From positions 1 through 45,470 of the forward strand of contig JAJSDU010000022.1 of the NCBI GenBank assembly GCA_028577615.1: DNA of 45,470 bases. The letters run 5' to 3'. Below the pieces are notes generated by a model that saw nothing but the letters and a program-made list of their open reading frames with translations, was not told where the DNA came from and ran no database searches. Made by a program: the position numbers and the translations under genes. The DNA is from Nitrosomonas sp. (GTDB taxonomy: Bacteria; Pseudomonadota; Gammaproteobacteria; Burkholderiales; Nitrosomonadaceae). Shown piece by piece: positions 1 through 8,778 of this stretch (positions are counted from its first letter, which is position 1; the number at the start of each line of letters is the position of its first letter).

Positions 1-1290
1 ATTCTGCAGAGCGCCTTTGGTAATCATCTGCACGGCCGTTTCGCCAGCGCGCGAGACGACAACACTCAAACGCTTGCGGACGAAGTCATACGGAATTTCA
101 TCTCGCTTTTGATAATCATCAACATCCAGTCCATTCTGCCGCGCTGCCGCAATCACGGCTTCATCCAAGGGGTTGACGAGACCGGTCTCGAAATGGGAGT
201 TGAGGTATGCCTGACGCAGCACCAGCTTGCTCGTCTGACCGGTAATATCCAAGGCCTTATCCAATTGCACCACGCCTCTGGTCAGGGTACCGGTCTTGTC
301 GGTGCAGAGCACATCCATGCTGCCGAGATTCTCAATGGCATTCAGGCGCTTGACAATGACGCCGTGCCCGGCCATGGTTTTCGCACCGCGCGACAGGGTA
401 ATAGTCAGTATGGCAGGTAACAGTTCCGGCGACAAACCCACCGCCAGGGCCATGGCAAACATCACCGTCTCGATGGTCGGATGATGCAAGACGATATTAA
501 TCGCCAGAATTGTGAGCACGATGATCATCATGATCTGCACCAGCAGCGCACCGAAGTGACGCAGGCCGCGCTCGAATTCTGTCTCCGGCGGTCGCAGGGC
601 GAGCGTATTGGCGATCTGGCCAAACTGCGTTGCCTTTCCGGTATGCACGATCACGGCAGTGGCGGTGCCACTGCGAACCGATGTTCCCATGAAGATGCAA
701 TTTGTACGTTCAACAAGGCCGGCGCCATCCGGCGAAGTACCCGGTTGTTTTTCCACCGGATAGGTCTCACCGGTCAGTAATGCCTGATTCACGTAGAAAT
801 CTTTCGCCTCGAGCAGGACACCGTCACCGGGAATCAGACTGCCGGCCGTGAGCAGTACGATGTCGCCAGGTACTACTTCTTCGGTGGGAATTGTCAGACC
901 TTGGCCATCGCGTAACACCGTTGTCTTGACCGTAACCCGTTTGCGTAACTGTTCCACCGCCTGGGTGGCACGATATTCCTGTATAAAACTGAGGACTGCG
1001 GTAATGAACACAATGCCAAGCACGATCAAGGCGTCCAGCCAGTCGTGCATAAGAAGCGCGACGACGGCTGCAAAGATCAGAATCAGCACCAGGGGGCTGC
1101 GGAAGCGTTCCAGGAAAAGCTGCACGACTCTGGTAGCGCCATGATTCGCCACCAGTGTATTGTGACCGTATTGTTGTATCCGCTGTTGCGCCGCTGTACT
1201 GTCCAGCCCATGGCGATTACTGTCCAGGGCCTGCAACAGCTCATCAACGGATCTGCTCCAGTAATTTACTGTTTTATCCAGGCTGTCCAT
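1..1290 (-). CDS. mgtA: Magnesium-type P-type ATPase (MgtA/MgtB family), C-terminus cut by window edge
   Basis: This frame is open from the ATG at 1290 to the window edge and gives the first 430 residues of a P-type cation ATPase. The phosphorylation motif DKTGTLT is visible with Asp331 as the likely phosphorylated residue. It is preceded by a GLSPELLPAI segment and followed by LNSHFETGLVNPLDEAVI, both close to the P3B (MgtA/MgtB) magnesium importers. The actuator TGE loop (LLTGETYPVEK) is also present. Two stop codons lie immediately upstream in frame, so 1290 is the earliest ATG; no clear ribosome binding site is seen. The family moves Mg2+ into the cytoplasm at the cost of ATP. The hinge and C-terminal membrane helices lie outside the window. 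Substrate is inferred from family resemblance. Confidence 0.87.
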   Translation of the reverse strand, partial: MDSLDKTVNYWSRSVDELLQALDSNRHGLDSTAAQQRIQQYGHNTLVANHGATRVVQLFLERFRSPLVLILIFAAVVALLMHDWLDALIVLGIVFITAVLSFIQEYRATQAVEQLRKRVTVKTTVLRDGQGLTIPTEEVVPGDIVLLTAGSLIPGDGVLLEAKDFYVNQALLTGETYPVEKQPGTSPDGAGLVERTNCIFMGTSVRSGTATAVIVHTGKATQFGQIANTLALRPPETEFERGLRHFGALLVQIMMIIVLTILAINIVLHHPTIETVMFAMALAVGLSPELLPAILTITLSRGAKTMAGHGVIVKRLNAIENLGSMDVLCTDKTGTLTRGVVQLDKALDITGQTSKLVLRQAYLNSHFETGLVNPLDEAVIAAARQNGLDVDDYQKRDEIPYDFVRKRLSVVVSRAGETAVQMITKGALQN

Positions 1291-1433
1291 GGTTTATCAG
1301 GAATTGCGTTCTCCGATGAGAAAGCCAGCTTCTCTTGTTTTTATACGTTCACAAAAAAATCTTAAATTGCTTCCTTGCAGGCTTGAAGGGAACCATTGCT
1401 CCTCTGTATAAACGATGAGCCATGCGATGGTGC

Positions 1434-2987
1434 TTACAGGGTAAAAACGATGCCGGTTTCGTATAGACCGGTCAGATTGATGTTTTCGGCATTGAACTGC
1501 GAGTCTGCCGCAAGCCATGTTAATCCGGTAATTGACATCGAGTTGTCGCCGAGTTGATCCATATAGGGCTGCGCCTGATCCGCGGTCGGCGCGCTGCTGA
1601 ACAGGTTATGCCACAACAGGTTGACGATTTCTTCCGATTCATGCACCTCCGCTGCATCAAGGGCGATTGAAACCAGCTGTTCCAGCGCCAGGCCGTCATC
1701 GACATAAACGAGACCGGCTTTTACGATTCCCGGATTGCGCAGTGATTCTGCGCCGAAAACCGCTCCAAGCAATTTGGCCAATATACCGGCGTTGCCGCCG
1801 ATATCGAGCGCAATTCCGGCATCGTCGAATAATAAACGTTCGATATCCATCAGCGTATCTTCACCCGCGTTGCCAGTCCGGTCAGAAACCAGAAAGCCAT
1901 TTTCTGTTCTGCGGAAGGTGTGATTGTGCCGTATGCCACTGAAGAGCGCTTTGTCGATGCCTGCTCCGCCCAGCAGAGCATCATTACCCGCCATACCGAT
2001 GAAGATATCGTCACCTTCGTTACCTGTCAGGATGTTGTCAAAAGTATTGCCGTGAAGTATGTCATCATGACGTCCGCCACTTGCGTTCTCGATGATCGTG
2101 TCAAAGGCGATCCAGATATTGGGTACGGAAATGCTTTCGGCAGCGCTGATTGCGTACACCGTGTTGCCGATATATGAACCTTCGCCTGACTGCAATTGAA
2201 TAAAAGCCGGCAGATCGCCATCGTAACGGATTGTGTCGGCACCGCCGCTGTCCCACAGTGTCTCATGGTAGGTCGCGCTATCGGAATAATGATAGGTGTC
2301 GTCATCCTTGCGGAAGTTGTTGTTGGCGCCATAAAGATACTGAATGGCCTGGACATCCAGTGGCATCGGCGTGGTTGGATGATAATCAAAAAAAGACAGC
2401 CGATTCCCGGCTATGGCGGAATAGCTCATAACCGTACGCGACATGGTGTCCTCGCTGATGGGGAAGTCAGGGTCTTCAAAAGGGTGTTCAAGTCCTAGTG
2501 CATGACCTATTTCATGCAGCATGGTCAGAAAGGAAAAACTGCCCGCCGTCCATTCCCTTGTCGCGCTGCGGCTCGATTGGTTGACCCATATATCACCGCC
2601 CCATGCGCCCGGGGCGGGTAAATAAGTCCATGCCTCGGCATCGTCCAGATCGCTGACTTCGGTATAAGCGACGCGTATATCGCCAACGATGTCCTGTGTC
2701 TCATCGATTTGAACGAACTGTATGTCCGCAACATTCTCCCATTGCTGCAGCGCCGTTCTGAAATCAGCCTGATTGGACGGGGAAATTGGTGTGTAGGATG
2801 GGCTCCAGGGTTCCTCGTCCGGGGCATATCCCAGATAAGGGTGAGGAGACCAGGGTGCGTCGTAATCCGGGAAACTGAAACTGATGAAATTGTCCGCCCA
2901 GCGCATACCTGAAATAATCGAATCGATCAGCCCCAGGCCGGGTTTGTCAAGATAATCTATTTCACTGGAATTAAAAGGTGTCGGCAT
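1434..2987 (-). CDS. Serralysin-like M10 metalloprotease with RTX repeats and DUF4214-like tail
   Basis: A 517-residue secreted zinc protease. The metzincin site HEIGHALGLEHP lies at residues 158-169 (zinc ligands His158, His162, His168; catalytic Glu159), and the Met-turn MSY follows at 187-189. Residues 300-348 carry calcium-binding RTX nonapeptide-type repeats (GNEGDDIF, GMAGNDALLGGAGID). The C-terminal ~110 residues, with IVNLLWHNLFSSAPTADQAQ, resemble DUF4214. There is no Sec signal peptide, which fits type I secretion through a C-terminal signal. No ABC exporter, membrane fusion protein or TolC gene is nearby, so the secretion machinery must be encoded elsewhere. Serralysins usually carry more RTX repeats than the few seen here. 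Protease assignment is firm; substrate is unknown. Confidence 0.88.
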   Translation of the reverse strand: MPTPFNSSEIDYLDKPGLGLIDSIISGMRWADNFISFSFPDYDAPWSPHPYLGYAPDEEPWSPSYTPISPSNQADFRTALQQWENVADIQFVQIDETQDIVGDIRVAYTEVSDLDDAEAWTYLPAPGAWGGDIWVNQSSRSATREWTAGSFSFLTMLHEIGHALGLEHPFEDPDFPISEDTMSRTVMSYSAIAGNRLSFFDYHPTTPMPLDVQAIQYLYGANNNFRKDDDTYHYSDSATYHETLWDSGGADTIRYDGDLPAFIQLQSGEGSYIGNTVYAISAAESISVPNIWIAFDTIIENASGGRHDDILHGNTFDNILTGNEGDDIFIGMAGNDALLGGAGIDKALFSGIRHNHTFRRTENGFLVSDRTGNAGEDTLMDIERLLFDDAGIALDIGGNAGILAKLLGAVFGAESLRNPGIVKAGLVYVDDGLALEQLVSIALDAAEVHESEEIVNLLWHNLFSSAPTADQAQPYMDQLGDNSMSITGLTWLAADSQFNAENINLTGLYETGIVFTL

Positions 2988-3112
2988 GGTTGTTCGCCTG
3001 GTGATTGCGTGTGTGGCACATATAATTTGGATGAAGTGGTCCGGAAAAATTCAGCGTGAGGTTTGCGCGATTTCTGTTTCATGCCATTAGTCATTGTCGG
3101 CAGTGTTCAGGT

Positions 3113-5935
3113 TCAATCTTCGACATACGGTTGTCCGATAAAGAACCCCTGCGCATAATCCACGTTCAGGTCTTTTAGAATGCGCAGCGTTTCATAGTCT
3201 TCGACGCCTTCCCCGACGACTTTTTTTCCAAACGTATGTACCATGGTGGTGATCGCATTGACAAAATCCCGCTCATCTTTATTGACCGCAATATGCTTGA
3301 CAAGAGAACGGTCAAGTTTGACATAGGCCACCGGGAGTTGCTTCAAATAATACAGTGAGCTGAATCCTGCGCCGAAATCGTCGACGGCAAATTTGAATCC
3401 ATGCTGAATGATGGTCTCAGCGATATTCGCCGCTTTTTCCATGTCCGCAATAATCGCCGTCTCGGTGATTTCAAATATCAACCGGCCTGGATCGAGATGG
3501 TAATCACTGACTGCTTTTGTCAGCAACTGAATCCAGTTGTCATTGACAAAAACCGAAGTTGAAAGATTGACCGAAAGCCGTTTTGACGGATTGGCCATCA
3601 GGGTTTTCAATGCCAGTTGAATGACATAGAGATCAATATCGTAGGATAAGCCTGAACGTTGTCCGCTGTCCAGGAACTCACAGGGCAAGACAATCCGACC
3701 GTCTCCCATGCGCAGCCTCAATAAGGCTTCGTGGTAGACAACATTGCCGGTTGGAATGTCAATGACGGGCTGCATGTGGAAGAATAAATGATCATCGTTT
3801 AGTGCATGAAGCAAAATATCCTTCCAGTAAATTTTTTGCGATAACTGATGCGCATGTCCCTGGTCATACGTAAAAAGCTGTACCTGTGAACGGCCGGCGC
3901 GTTTCGCTTCGAACATCGCCATGTCGGCATTGGCCATGAGTTCATGCACATCTGCACCATGGTGTGGTAGCAGCGCGACGCCGATACTGACGCCAAGCCT
4001 GTATCGATTTTCTCCGTATGGAAAAATCATGCTTCTGATACGTTCGATCAATTCTTGGGCGAATATTTTTGCGCCATTTCCACTGGTATGCGGCATTAAT
4101 ATACCGAATTCATCACCGCCCAGGCGCGCAATAATGTCGGATTTGCGCGTCCGTTTCTGTATTTCGCTGGTGATCAGACGCAGTAGCGCATCACCTGCGG
4201 CGTGCCCGCTGGTGTCATTAATCTCCTTGAAATGGTCCAGATCGAACAGTAACAACGCTGAAGTCTGGTGGCTGCGTTTGCTTTCCAGCATGGCGCGGGA
4301 AATTTCTTCCTGAAAGCGCCGCCGGTTGACAAGACCGGTCAGCTGATCGTGATCCGCCAGCCAGCGCATTCTGGATTCCGCTTCGACCCGTTTGGTCACA
4401 TCCAGGCCTACTGACAAAATCGCTGATCCGTCCGCATGTTCGATCATCAACGGCGCATGAACCCATACAATCTGGTGCTCTTCGTTATCGCCTGTGATCA
4501 GCGTATGTTCGTGCTCCAGCCGCCTCTGTCCGCTCTGGCTCAAGTTTTTGAGTTGTTTGTAGATCGTTCTGCTGACTTTCCGGTCGGGTATCAAATCAGT
4601 GAATTTAGTTCCCTGCAATTGACTGGCTGAGAATCCGGTTAATTGCAATGCGAACTCGTTGGCCATGCGGATGATCCCTTCGCGCGTTTGCGTTAGAACC
4701 AGTACCTGAGCTGAAGTTAACAAACCCTGGATGAAATCTCTCTCCATTTCAAGTTCCAGGTTTTTTTTGGCAATAGCCTGACTGTTTGCATCAAGTCGCT
4801 CGGAAAGCGTCAGCGCGCTGTCATATAGAATGTCAATCTCGTCATGCAATAGCTTTGATTTACGGTGAGCGGCGAAATAATCACGTACCTGACGGTAGTT
4901 CCCGGCGGCAAGCAGCGGAAGTCTGCGCGCAAGTTCTTTAATGCGCTGAGTTGGAACGCCAACGAGATAAATCAAGCCCACTTCGGCAATAAGCAGGAAA
5001 ATGATGGTTATGATCAATCCCTGCTGGACTGCGTGGTCGATCTCATTGAGACGGTCAGTGACATCCGAAACAAAAAAAATGGCGCCGTCTTCGACATTCA
5101 GAAAGCCGGGCAGTGGGGTATAGCGAATATCGTAACTGGCATTATTCCATTCGACGATCTGACCATCCTTGAAAGCGAGTGGACTATCGAAACGCGCCGT
5201 CAGATCATGCAACAGGGGTATCACTGTGTTTGCATTTGAAATGCCTGTAATGCGGGTGGACCACCGATCCAGAGTGTCACCCAGTATCCCCGGCTGAAGC
5301 GGCATGGTGAGTACAAAATTGGTATTGGTTACCACATTAAACTCAATGATAAAGTCGGCAATGGATTGGCTGATGACCATGACGCCCATATTGCGGCCCT
5401 GTTCCAGGATTGGAACAAATGCATAAAGAAGGCAGTCCGGCGTACAAACCAGAAGACTGCTGGGTTTTTCCTCGTTCTGCACTTCCGCCACTTTTTTATA
5501 CAACCAGGCTTCAACTGCATTAGTGCTGATATTGCCCGATTGTGTCCAGTACCAGGCCAGATTGATGTCGGTGGTGAAAAAGCCTATTTCATGAATATCC
5601 AGTTCAAAACCAAGCTTGGTATAGTTTGCATGCGGAGAATTGAGTTCGGTGGATTTTCTGGGTTCAGAGTGATCGAGTGCTTCATCGTCATCAAAAATAG
5701 ATGCGAGCGCCCCGCCCAGTCGTTCGAGGCGTTCTGTTGTACGGCTCAGTAAAACCTCCACCTGACGGTTGAGATACATGACTTCTGTTTGCCGCTGACG
5801 GAGAAACTGTGAGGTCAGATAGTAATGATTTAATATGTAGAAGGCGGAACTGAGTCCTATCAGAAGCAGGCTGACCCACAGGAAACCCTTCCAGTGCAGG
5901 CCCAAGAATGGATGTTTCCGTTGACTTTTAAACAT
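3113..5935 (-). CDS. Membrane sensor with PAS, GGDEF and EAL domains (cyclic di-GMP turnover)
   Basis: A 940-residue signalling protein. One membrane helix (about 18-40) and a second (about 307-327) frame a periplasmic sensing region of ~265 residues. After a linker come a PAS domain (~400-515), a GGDEF domain (~525-690) and an EAL domain (~705-940). The GGDEF signature (606-610) is intact, and an RxxD inhibitory site (Arg597-Asp600) sits five residues before it. The EAL motif (736-738), Asn790, DDFGAG (Asp852, Asp853), Lys873, Glu909 and Gln929 match the phosphodiesterase active site. Both synthesis and hydrolysis of cyclic di-GMP therefore look possible; which dominates cannot be told from sequence. 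Neighbours give no operon context. It may influence surface or secretion functions, but that is inference. Confidence 0.93.
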   Translation of the reverse strand: MFKSQRKHPFLGLHWKGFLWVSLLLIGLSSAFYILNHYYLTSQFLRQRQTEVMYLNRQVEVLLSRTTERLERLGGALASIFDDDEALDHSEPRKSTELNSPHANYTKLGFELDIHEIGFFTTDINLAWYWTQSGNISTNAVEAWLYKKVAEVQNEEKPSSLLVCTPDCLLYAFVPILEQGRNMGVMVISQSIADFIIEFNVVTNTNFVLTMPLQPGILGDTLDRWSTRITGISNANTVIPLLHDLTARFDSPLAFKDGQIVEWNNASYDIRYTPLPGFLNVEDGAIFFVSDVTDRLNEIDHAVQQGLIITIIFLLIAEVGLIYLVGVPTQRIKELARRLPLLAAGNYRQVRDYFAAHRKSKLLHDEIDILYDSALTLSERLDANSQAIAKKNLELEMERDFIQGLLTSAQVLVLTQTREGIIRMANEFALQLTGFSASQLQGTKFTDLIPDRKVSRTIYKQLKNLSQSGQRRLEHEHTLITGDNEEHQIVWVHAPLMIEHADGSAILSVGLDVTKRVEAESRMRWLADHDQLTGLVNRRRFQEEISRAMLESKRSHQTSALLLFDLDHFKEINDTSGHAAGDALLRLITSEIQKRTRKSDIIARLGGDEFGILMPHTSGNGAKIFAQELIERIRSMIFPYGENRYRLGVSIGVALLPHHGADVHELMANADMAMFEAKRAGRSQVQLFTYDQGHAHQLSQKIYWKDILLHALNDDHLFFHMQPVIDIPTGNVVYHEALLRLRMGDGRIVLPCEFLDSGQRSGLSYDIDLYVIQLALKTLMANPSKRLSVNLSTSVFVNDNWIQLLTKAVSDYHLDPGRLIFEITETAIIADMEKAANIAETIIQHGFKFAVDDFGAGFSSLYYLKQLPVAYVKLDRSLVKHIAVNKDERDFVNAITTMVHTFGKKVVGEGVEDYETLRILKDLNVDYAQGFFIGQPYVED

Positions 5936-6447
5936 AGCTGCGTTGTCGCTATAGCATGCCGTTTAAATTAAAATAATCCCGGTTTTGCTGGAAAAGTCTG
6001 CAGAAACGCGCGTTAATGGCAACCTGGTTTTCCTAAACATACGGGTTATCATTGCCGGCGAAATATTTTGCGTGAATGCACAAATTACCAATTGAAAATG
6101 ATCGTATCCAAATTGATTGTTCGCGGCAAAAGACCGTAGCACTTTCCGTTTTGCAGGCATCTGATCCGTTAAAAGAAATGGCCGATAATTCTTTTTTTTT
6201 GCAGGATGTTATGCCGATATTCGCCAGATTCTCGTTCGAGAAGTGTTCGGGTTTAAAGTAAGACTATAGCTGATTTTGGATTGTTCGACATGAATCTTTT
6301 TTATTGATGAATGCGCGGATAGAGCCGGGAATTTGCAACGATTTTTCAGTGGCTGCGAATCGGTGTCGCAGCGGAAAATCACATTTCATTATGGAATCGC
6401 AATGCGTTTCGAAACGATTGTTTCATCTGCAGACAGCCGATGCCAGC
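5936..6447. other. Intergenic region, 512 bp, with two small dyads
   Basis: No convincing gene is present; the short reading frames lack ribosome binding sites and family motifs. A 7-bp stem (GCTGCGA at 6352-6358 with TCGCAGC at 6366-6372, 7-nt loop) and a 12-bp perfect palindrome (CGTTTCGAAACG, 6405-6416) lie just downstream of the pgl stop codon. Either may help end the six-gene operon transcript, although neither is followed by a T-run on the minus strand. The rest includes the upstream region of the GGDEF/EAL gene. Confidence 0.4.
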
Positions 6448-7146
6448 TTAATCGCTCTCAAACACGATAACAGGCGACAGGCTGCGTTGTAACAGCCACA
6501 GAACGGGAAGTGCCGGGTCAGCTTGTTTGACGAGTTGATTCAATAACCGGCGTTTGTTGGCACCTGTTGCGACTAGGACAACCTGTTCGCTCCGTGCGAG
6601 CGTCGCCAATGACAGGCTTATGCGAGGCGGTTCCGTGGGAACGGGCTTCACGGCGAGGCATAGCGACTGCGCTGCGTTATCCGGTTTTTCTTGCAGTCTC
6701 AGGCATGGAAACAGCGAAGCAATATGTCCATCCTCGCCAAGACCGAGGATGGTGAGCGTAAAAGGTTGCGATATTGCTGCAAGGCGTTGTGACACTTCTG
6801 GGATTGCCTGTTCGGGTGTGCTGTGCCGTGTTTTGAGGCTGACAAAATGAGCCTCTTCCGGTAAGAGATCAAGCAGGTTTTCTCTAACGAGCCGTTCATT
6901 TGAGTGTTCCGAGTCGGTGTCGACCCAGCGTTCGTCGCTCAAGGTGATCGTGACACGGCTCCAGGGCAGTGATTGTTTTGCAAGAACAGGGAGATAAGCG
7001 CGTGGCGTCCGGCCACCAGGGACAACAAGGCTTGCAGTCTGCTGCTTTTCGATCGCAAGCGATAAAACATCCGCCGCGTATTCCGCGAAACCGTGCGCCA
7101 GTTCTGTACTATTGGCAAAAGCGATTCTTCGAAGCCTGTCGTGCAT
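6448..7146 (-). CDS. pgl: 6-phosphogluconolactonase family protein
   Basis: A 232-residue protein of the 6-phosphogluconolactonase/NagB-like family. The N-terminal VPGGRTPRAYLPVL phosphate-binding segment, TLSDERWV and GLGEDGHIASLFP are the three hallmarks of Pgl (DevB). Pgl hydrolyses 6-phosphogluconolactone in the oxidative pentose phosphate pathway in the cytoplasm. Its position is unusual: it is the last gene of a six-gene, tightly spaced operon for an apparent 2-ulosonic acid pathway, 11 bp after the HAD phosphatase gene. It could be an ordinary Pgl that happens to be co-transcribed, or a sugar-phosphate lactonase or isomerase serving the glycan route. Family confidence is high; the pathway role is uncertain. 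Confidence 0.88.
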   Translation of the reverse strand: MHDRLRRIAFANSTELAHGFAEYAADVLSLAIEKQQTASLVVPGGRTPRAYLPVLAKQSLPWSRVTITLSDERWVDTDSEHSNERLVRENLLDLLPEEAHFVSLKTRHSTPEQAIPEVSQRLAAISQPFTLTILGLGEDGHIASLFPCLRLQEKPDNAAQSLCLAVKPVPTEPPRISLSLATLARSEQVVLVATGANKRRLLNQLVKQADPALPVLWLLQRSLSPVIVFESD

Positions 7147-7157
7147 GCGACCGTCTG

Positions 7158-7802
7158 TCAGGTGATCAGCTTGCTGAAATCGGTAACTACCGATGTTCCG
7201 GGAGGAAACGGGTTGCTATCGCCGGAGCGGACGCGACCAAGGAATGCAGTGCCGTTGGCTTGCGCGCCGGCGTAATCCGCCATGGCGTCGCCGATCATCA
7301 GGACATGTCCGGGATTGAGCGCATGATCAGCCAGAATTTCCGCGATCAATGTTTCTTTGAGCTTGGGTGCGCCGCGCACCTGTTTGAAATAGCCGGTTAG
7401 ACCACGGCGTTCAACGATGATCCTGAGCTCTGTTTCAGGCGTGCCTGAAGCCACAAACAGCGGCATTCTGCTGTGCTGCTGACGGATGAGCTCATAGGCA
7501 CCGGGAACAGCTTCGGCTGCGATGACGGCTTCCACGACGAGCTCGGAAAAACGCCAGTCAAGCGTCCGCTCTTCTTCGAGTGTCAGTGGCGGTCCGCTCA
7601 ATAACTGCTGCTGGAAATAGCGGAACTTGTTGTAGCGCGACAAACCGCCATTTTGCGTATGGTATTTAACGACTTCGGCAACGACTTCCGCGCCATAGGG
7701 GCGGTAAAGCGCCGCAAAAGCCTGCGTTTTAATATCCCCGGATTCCGCGATAACCCCGTCAAAGTCAAAGATGATGGCTTGGAAAGCTGTCAGATCAAAC
7801 AT
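7158..7802 (-). CDS. HAD-superfamily sugar phosphatase/phosphoglucomutase-like hydrolase
   Basis: A 214-residue HAD hydrolase. Motif I is FDFDGV with nucleophile Asp13 and acid/base Asp15, the motif II-like VASGTPE follows, then a conserved Lys in APKLKE and motif IV MIGDAMADY. The start is placed at 7802 (MFDLTAF) because the longer in-frame extension runs into the upstream epimerase gene and has no HAD resemblance; this leaves 13 bp to the epimerase stop. The length and helical cap suit the beta-phosphoglucomutase/Gph subfamily, which acts on sugar phosphates. In the operon it sits where KdsC, also a HAD enzyme, would act in the canonical Kdo pathway: removing phosphate from the ulosonic acid before CMP activation. 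That role is inferred. Confidence 0.85.
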   Translation of the reverse strand: MFDLTAFQAIIFDFDGVIAESGDIKTQAFAALYRPYGAEVVAEVVKYHTQNGGLSRYNKFRYFQQQLLSGPPLTLEEERTLDWRFSELVVEAVIAAEAVPGAYELIRQQHSRMPLFVASGTPETELRIIVERRGLTGYFKQVRGAPKLKETLIAEILADHALNPGHVLMIGDAMADYAGAQANGTAFLGRVRSGDSNPFPPGTSVVTDFSKLIT

Positions 7803-7815
7803 GCGGTCAGTTCGA

Positions 7816-8778
7816 TTATGCCCGGTTATCCGACGAGGAGGGTGTGGCGTCATCGTTTTCGTCCGCATGTTCCAGGTCTTGATGAATTTCGCGGATGCAG
7901 TCGAGCAGTCCCTGGCCAAGGTCAACATGTTCGTTGAGTACCAGCTTGCGGCCGATGCGCGGCTGGAATGCGTAGGGCGTAATTTCGTAGTGGTGAACGG
8001 CATTCGCTTCGTCAAAATGGAGTGTTATCGGCCACGGCATGATTTCAGAAATCATCGTCATGACATCGCGGATGCGCAGTTTTTCCTGGCCGGTCAGGAT
8101 GAGATGCCGGTTGGCATATTCCGGTGCAAGTACCTGTACGCTCAGACGCGCGGCGTCCTCGACATGAATATATTCACGCATTGCATTGCCGCTGCCTTTG
8201 TAGGTGATGGTGTGATGCATGATGGCCTCGCGCAGCATGCGGTAGATACCGTTGCGTCGGTCGCTGCGGCGGCCATACAGCGAGCCGTAGCGCAGAATGT
8301 TGTATTCGAGGCCGTAGCGGTCATGATAGGTTTCCGTAAAGCGTTCGGCTGCCTGCTTGCTGGCGCGGTAAAAAGAACCGGACTCCGAATAGACATATAC
8401 GCTGCTGGCAAAAATAAAGCGCCGTGCATGGGCCAGGCGCGCAGCCTCAAGCACATGCGTATTGCCGAGGACGTTAATCGCGGCGGTTGCCACCGGTTTG
8501 TTATGCGCTTCATCGATATCGGCGATGGCGGCGAAGTTGTACACAATATCAGCGCCTTTGACGGCATCAATGACCTGTTGCAGATCCATGATGTCGCCGA
8601 CGATCATATCCTGATCTCTTTTTTGAAAAGGAGAGGGGCTGCGGTCGAATAAGCGTACCTGATAACCTGTCGCCGAGAGTGCATCAGCGACATGACTGCC
8701 CAGAAAGCCACTGGCGCCGAATACAATAACAGTCTGACTGGCAGGTGGAAAATCAGGCGCTGTTTTGCTGTGCGTCAT
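7816..8778 (-). CDS. NAD-dependent sugar epimerase/dehydratase (extended SDR)
   Basis: A 320-residue extended short-chain dehydrogenase. The nucleotide-binding motif GASGFLG is at residues 21-27, and the catalytic pair is Tyr137 and Lys141 (YRASK), with Ser125/Ser126 just ahead. Such enzymes oxidise a nucleotide-sugar or related sugar at C4 and then epimerise, dehydrate or decarboxylate it. The start overlaps the end of the dehydrogenase gene upstream by 26 bp, showing translational coupling. A strong polypurine segment is not obvious at the start. The operon context suggests that it shapes the precursor of an unusual glycan sugar. The exact substrate cannot be read from sequence. Confidence 0.87.
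   Translation of the reverse strand: MTHSKTAPDFPPASQTVIVFGASGFLGSHVADALSATGYQVRLFDRSPSPFQKRDQDMIVGDIMDLQQVIDAVKGADIVYNFAAIADIDEAHNKPVATAAINVLGNTHVLEAARLAHARRFIFASSVYVYSESGSFYRASKQAAERFTETYHDRYGLEYNILRYGSLYGRRSDRRNGIYRMLREAIMHHTITYKGSGNAMREYIHVEDAARLSVQVLAPEYANRHLILTGQEKLRIRDVMTMISEIMPWPITLHFDEANAVHHYEITPYAFQPRIGRKLVLNEHVDLGQGLLDCIREIHQDLEHADENDDATPSSSDNRA

Noticed and set aside
5963-6160. 65-codon minus-strand frame before the GGDEF/EAL gene
   Set aside because: No ribosome binding site, no family resemblance and low-complexity composition; treated as chance.
7803-8015. 71-residue N-terminal extension of the HAD hydrolase
   Set aside because: It lies wholly within the upstream epimerase gene apart from 13 bp and has no HAD character; the start at 7802 fits the family.
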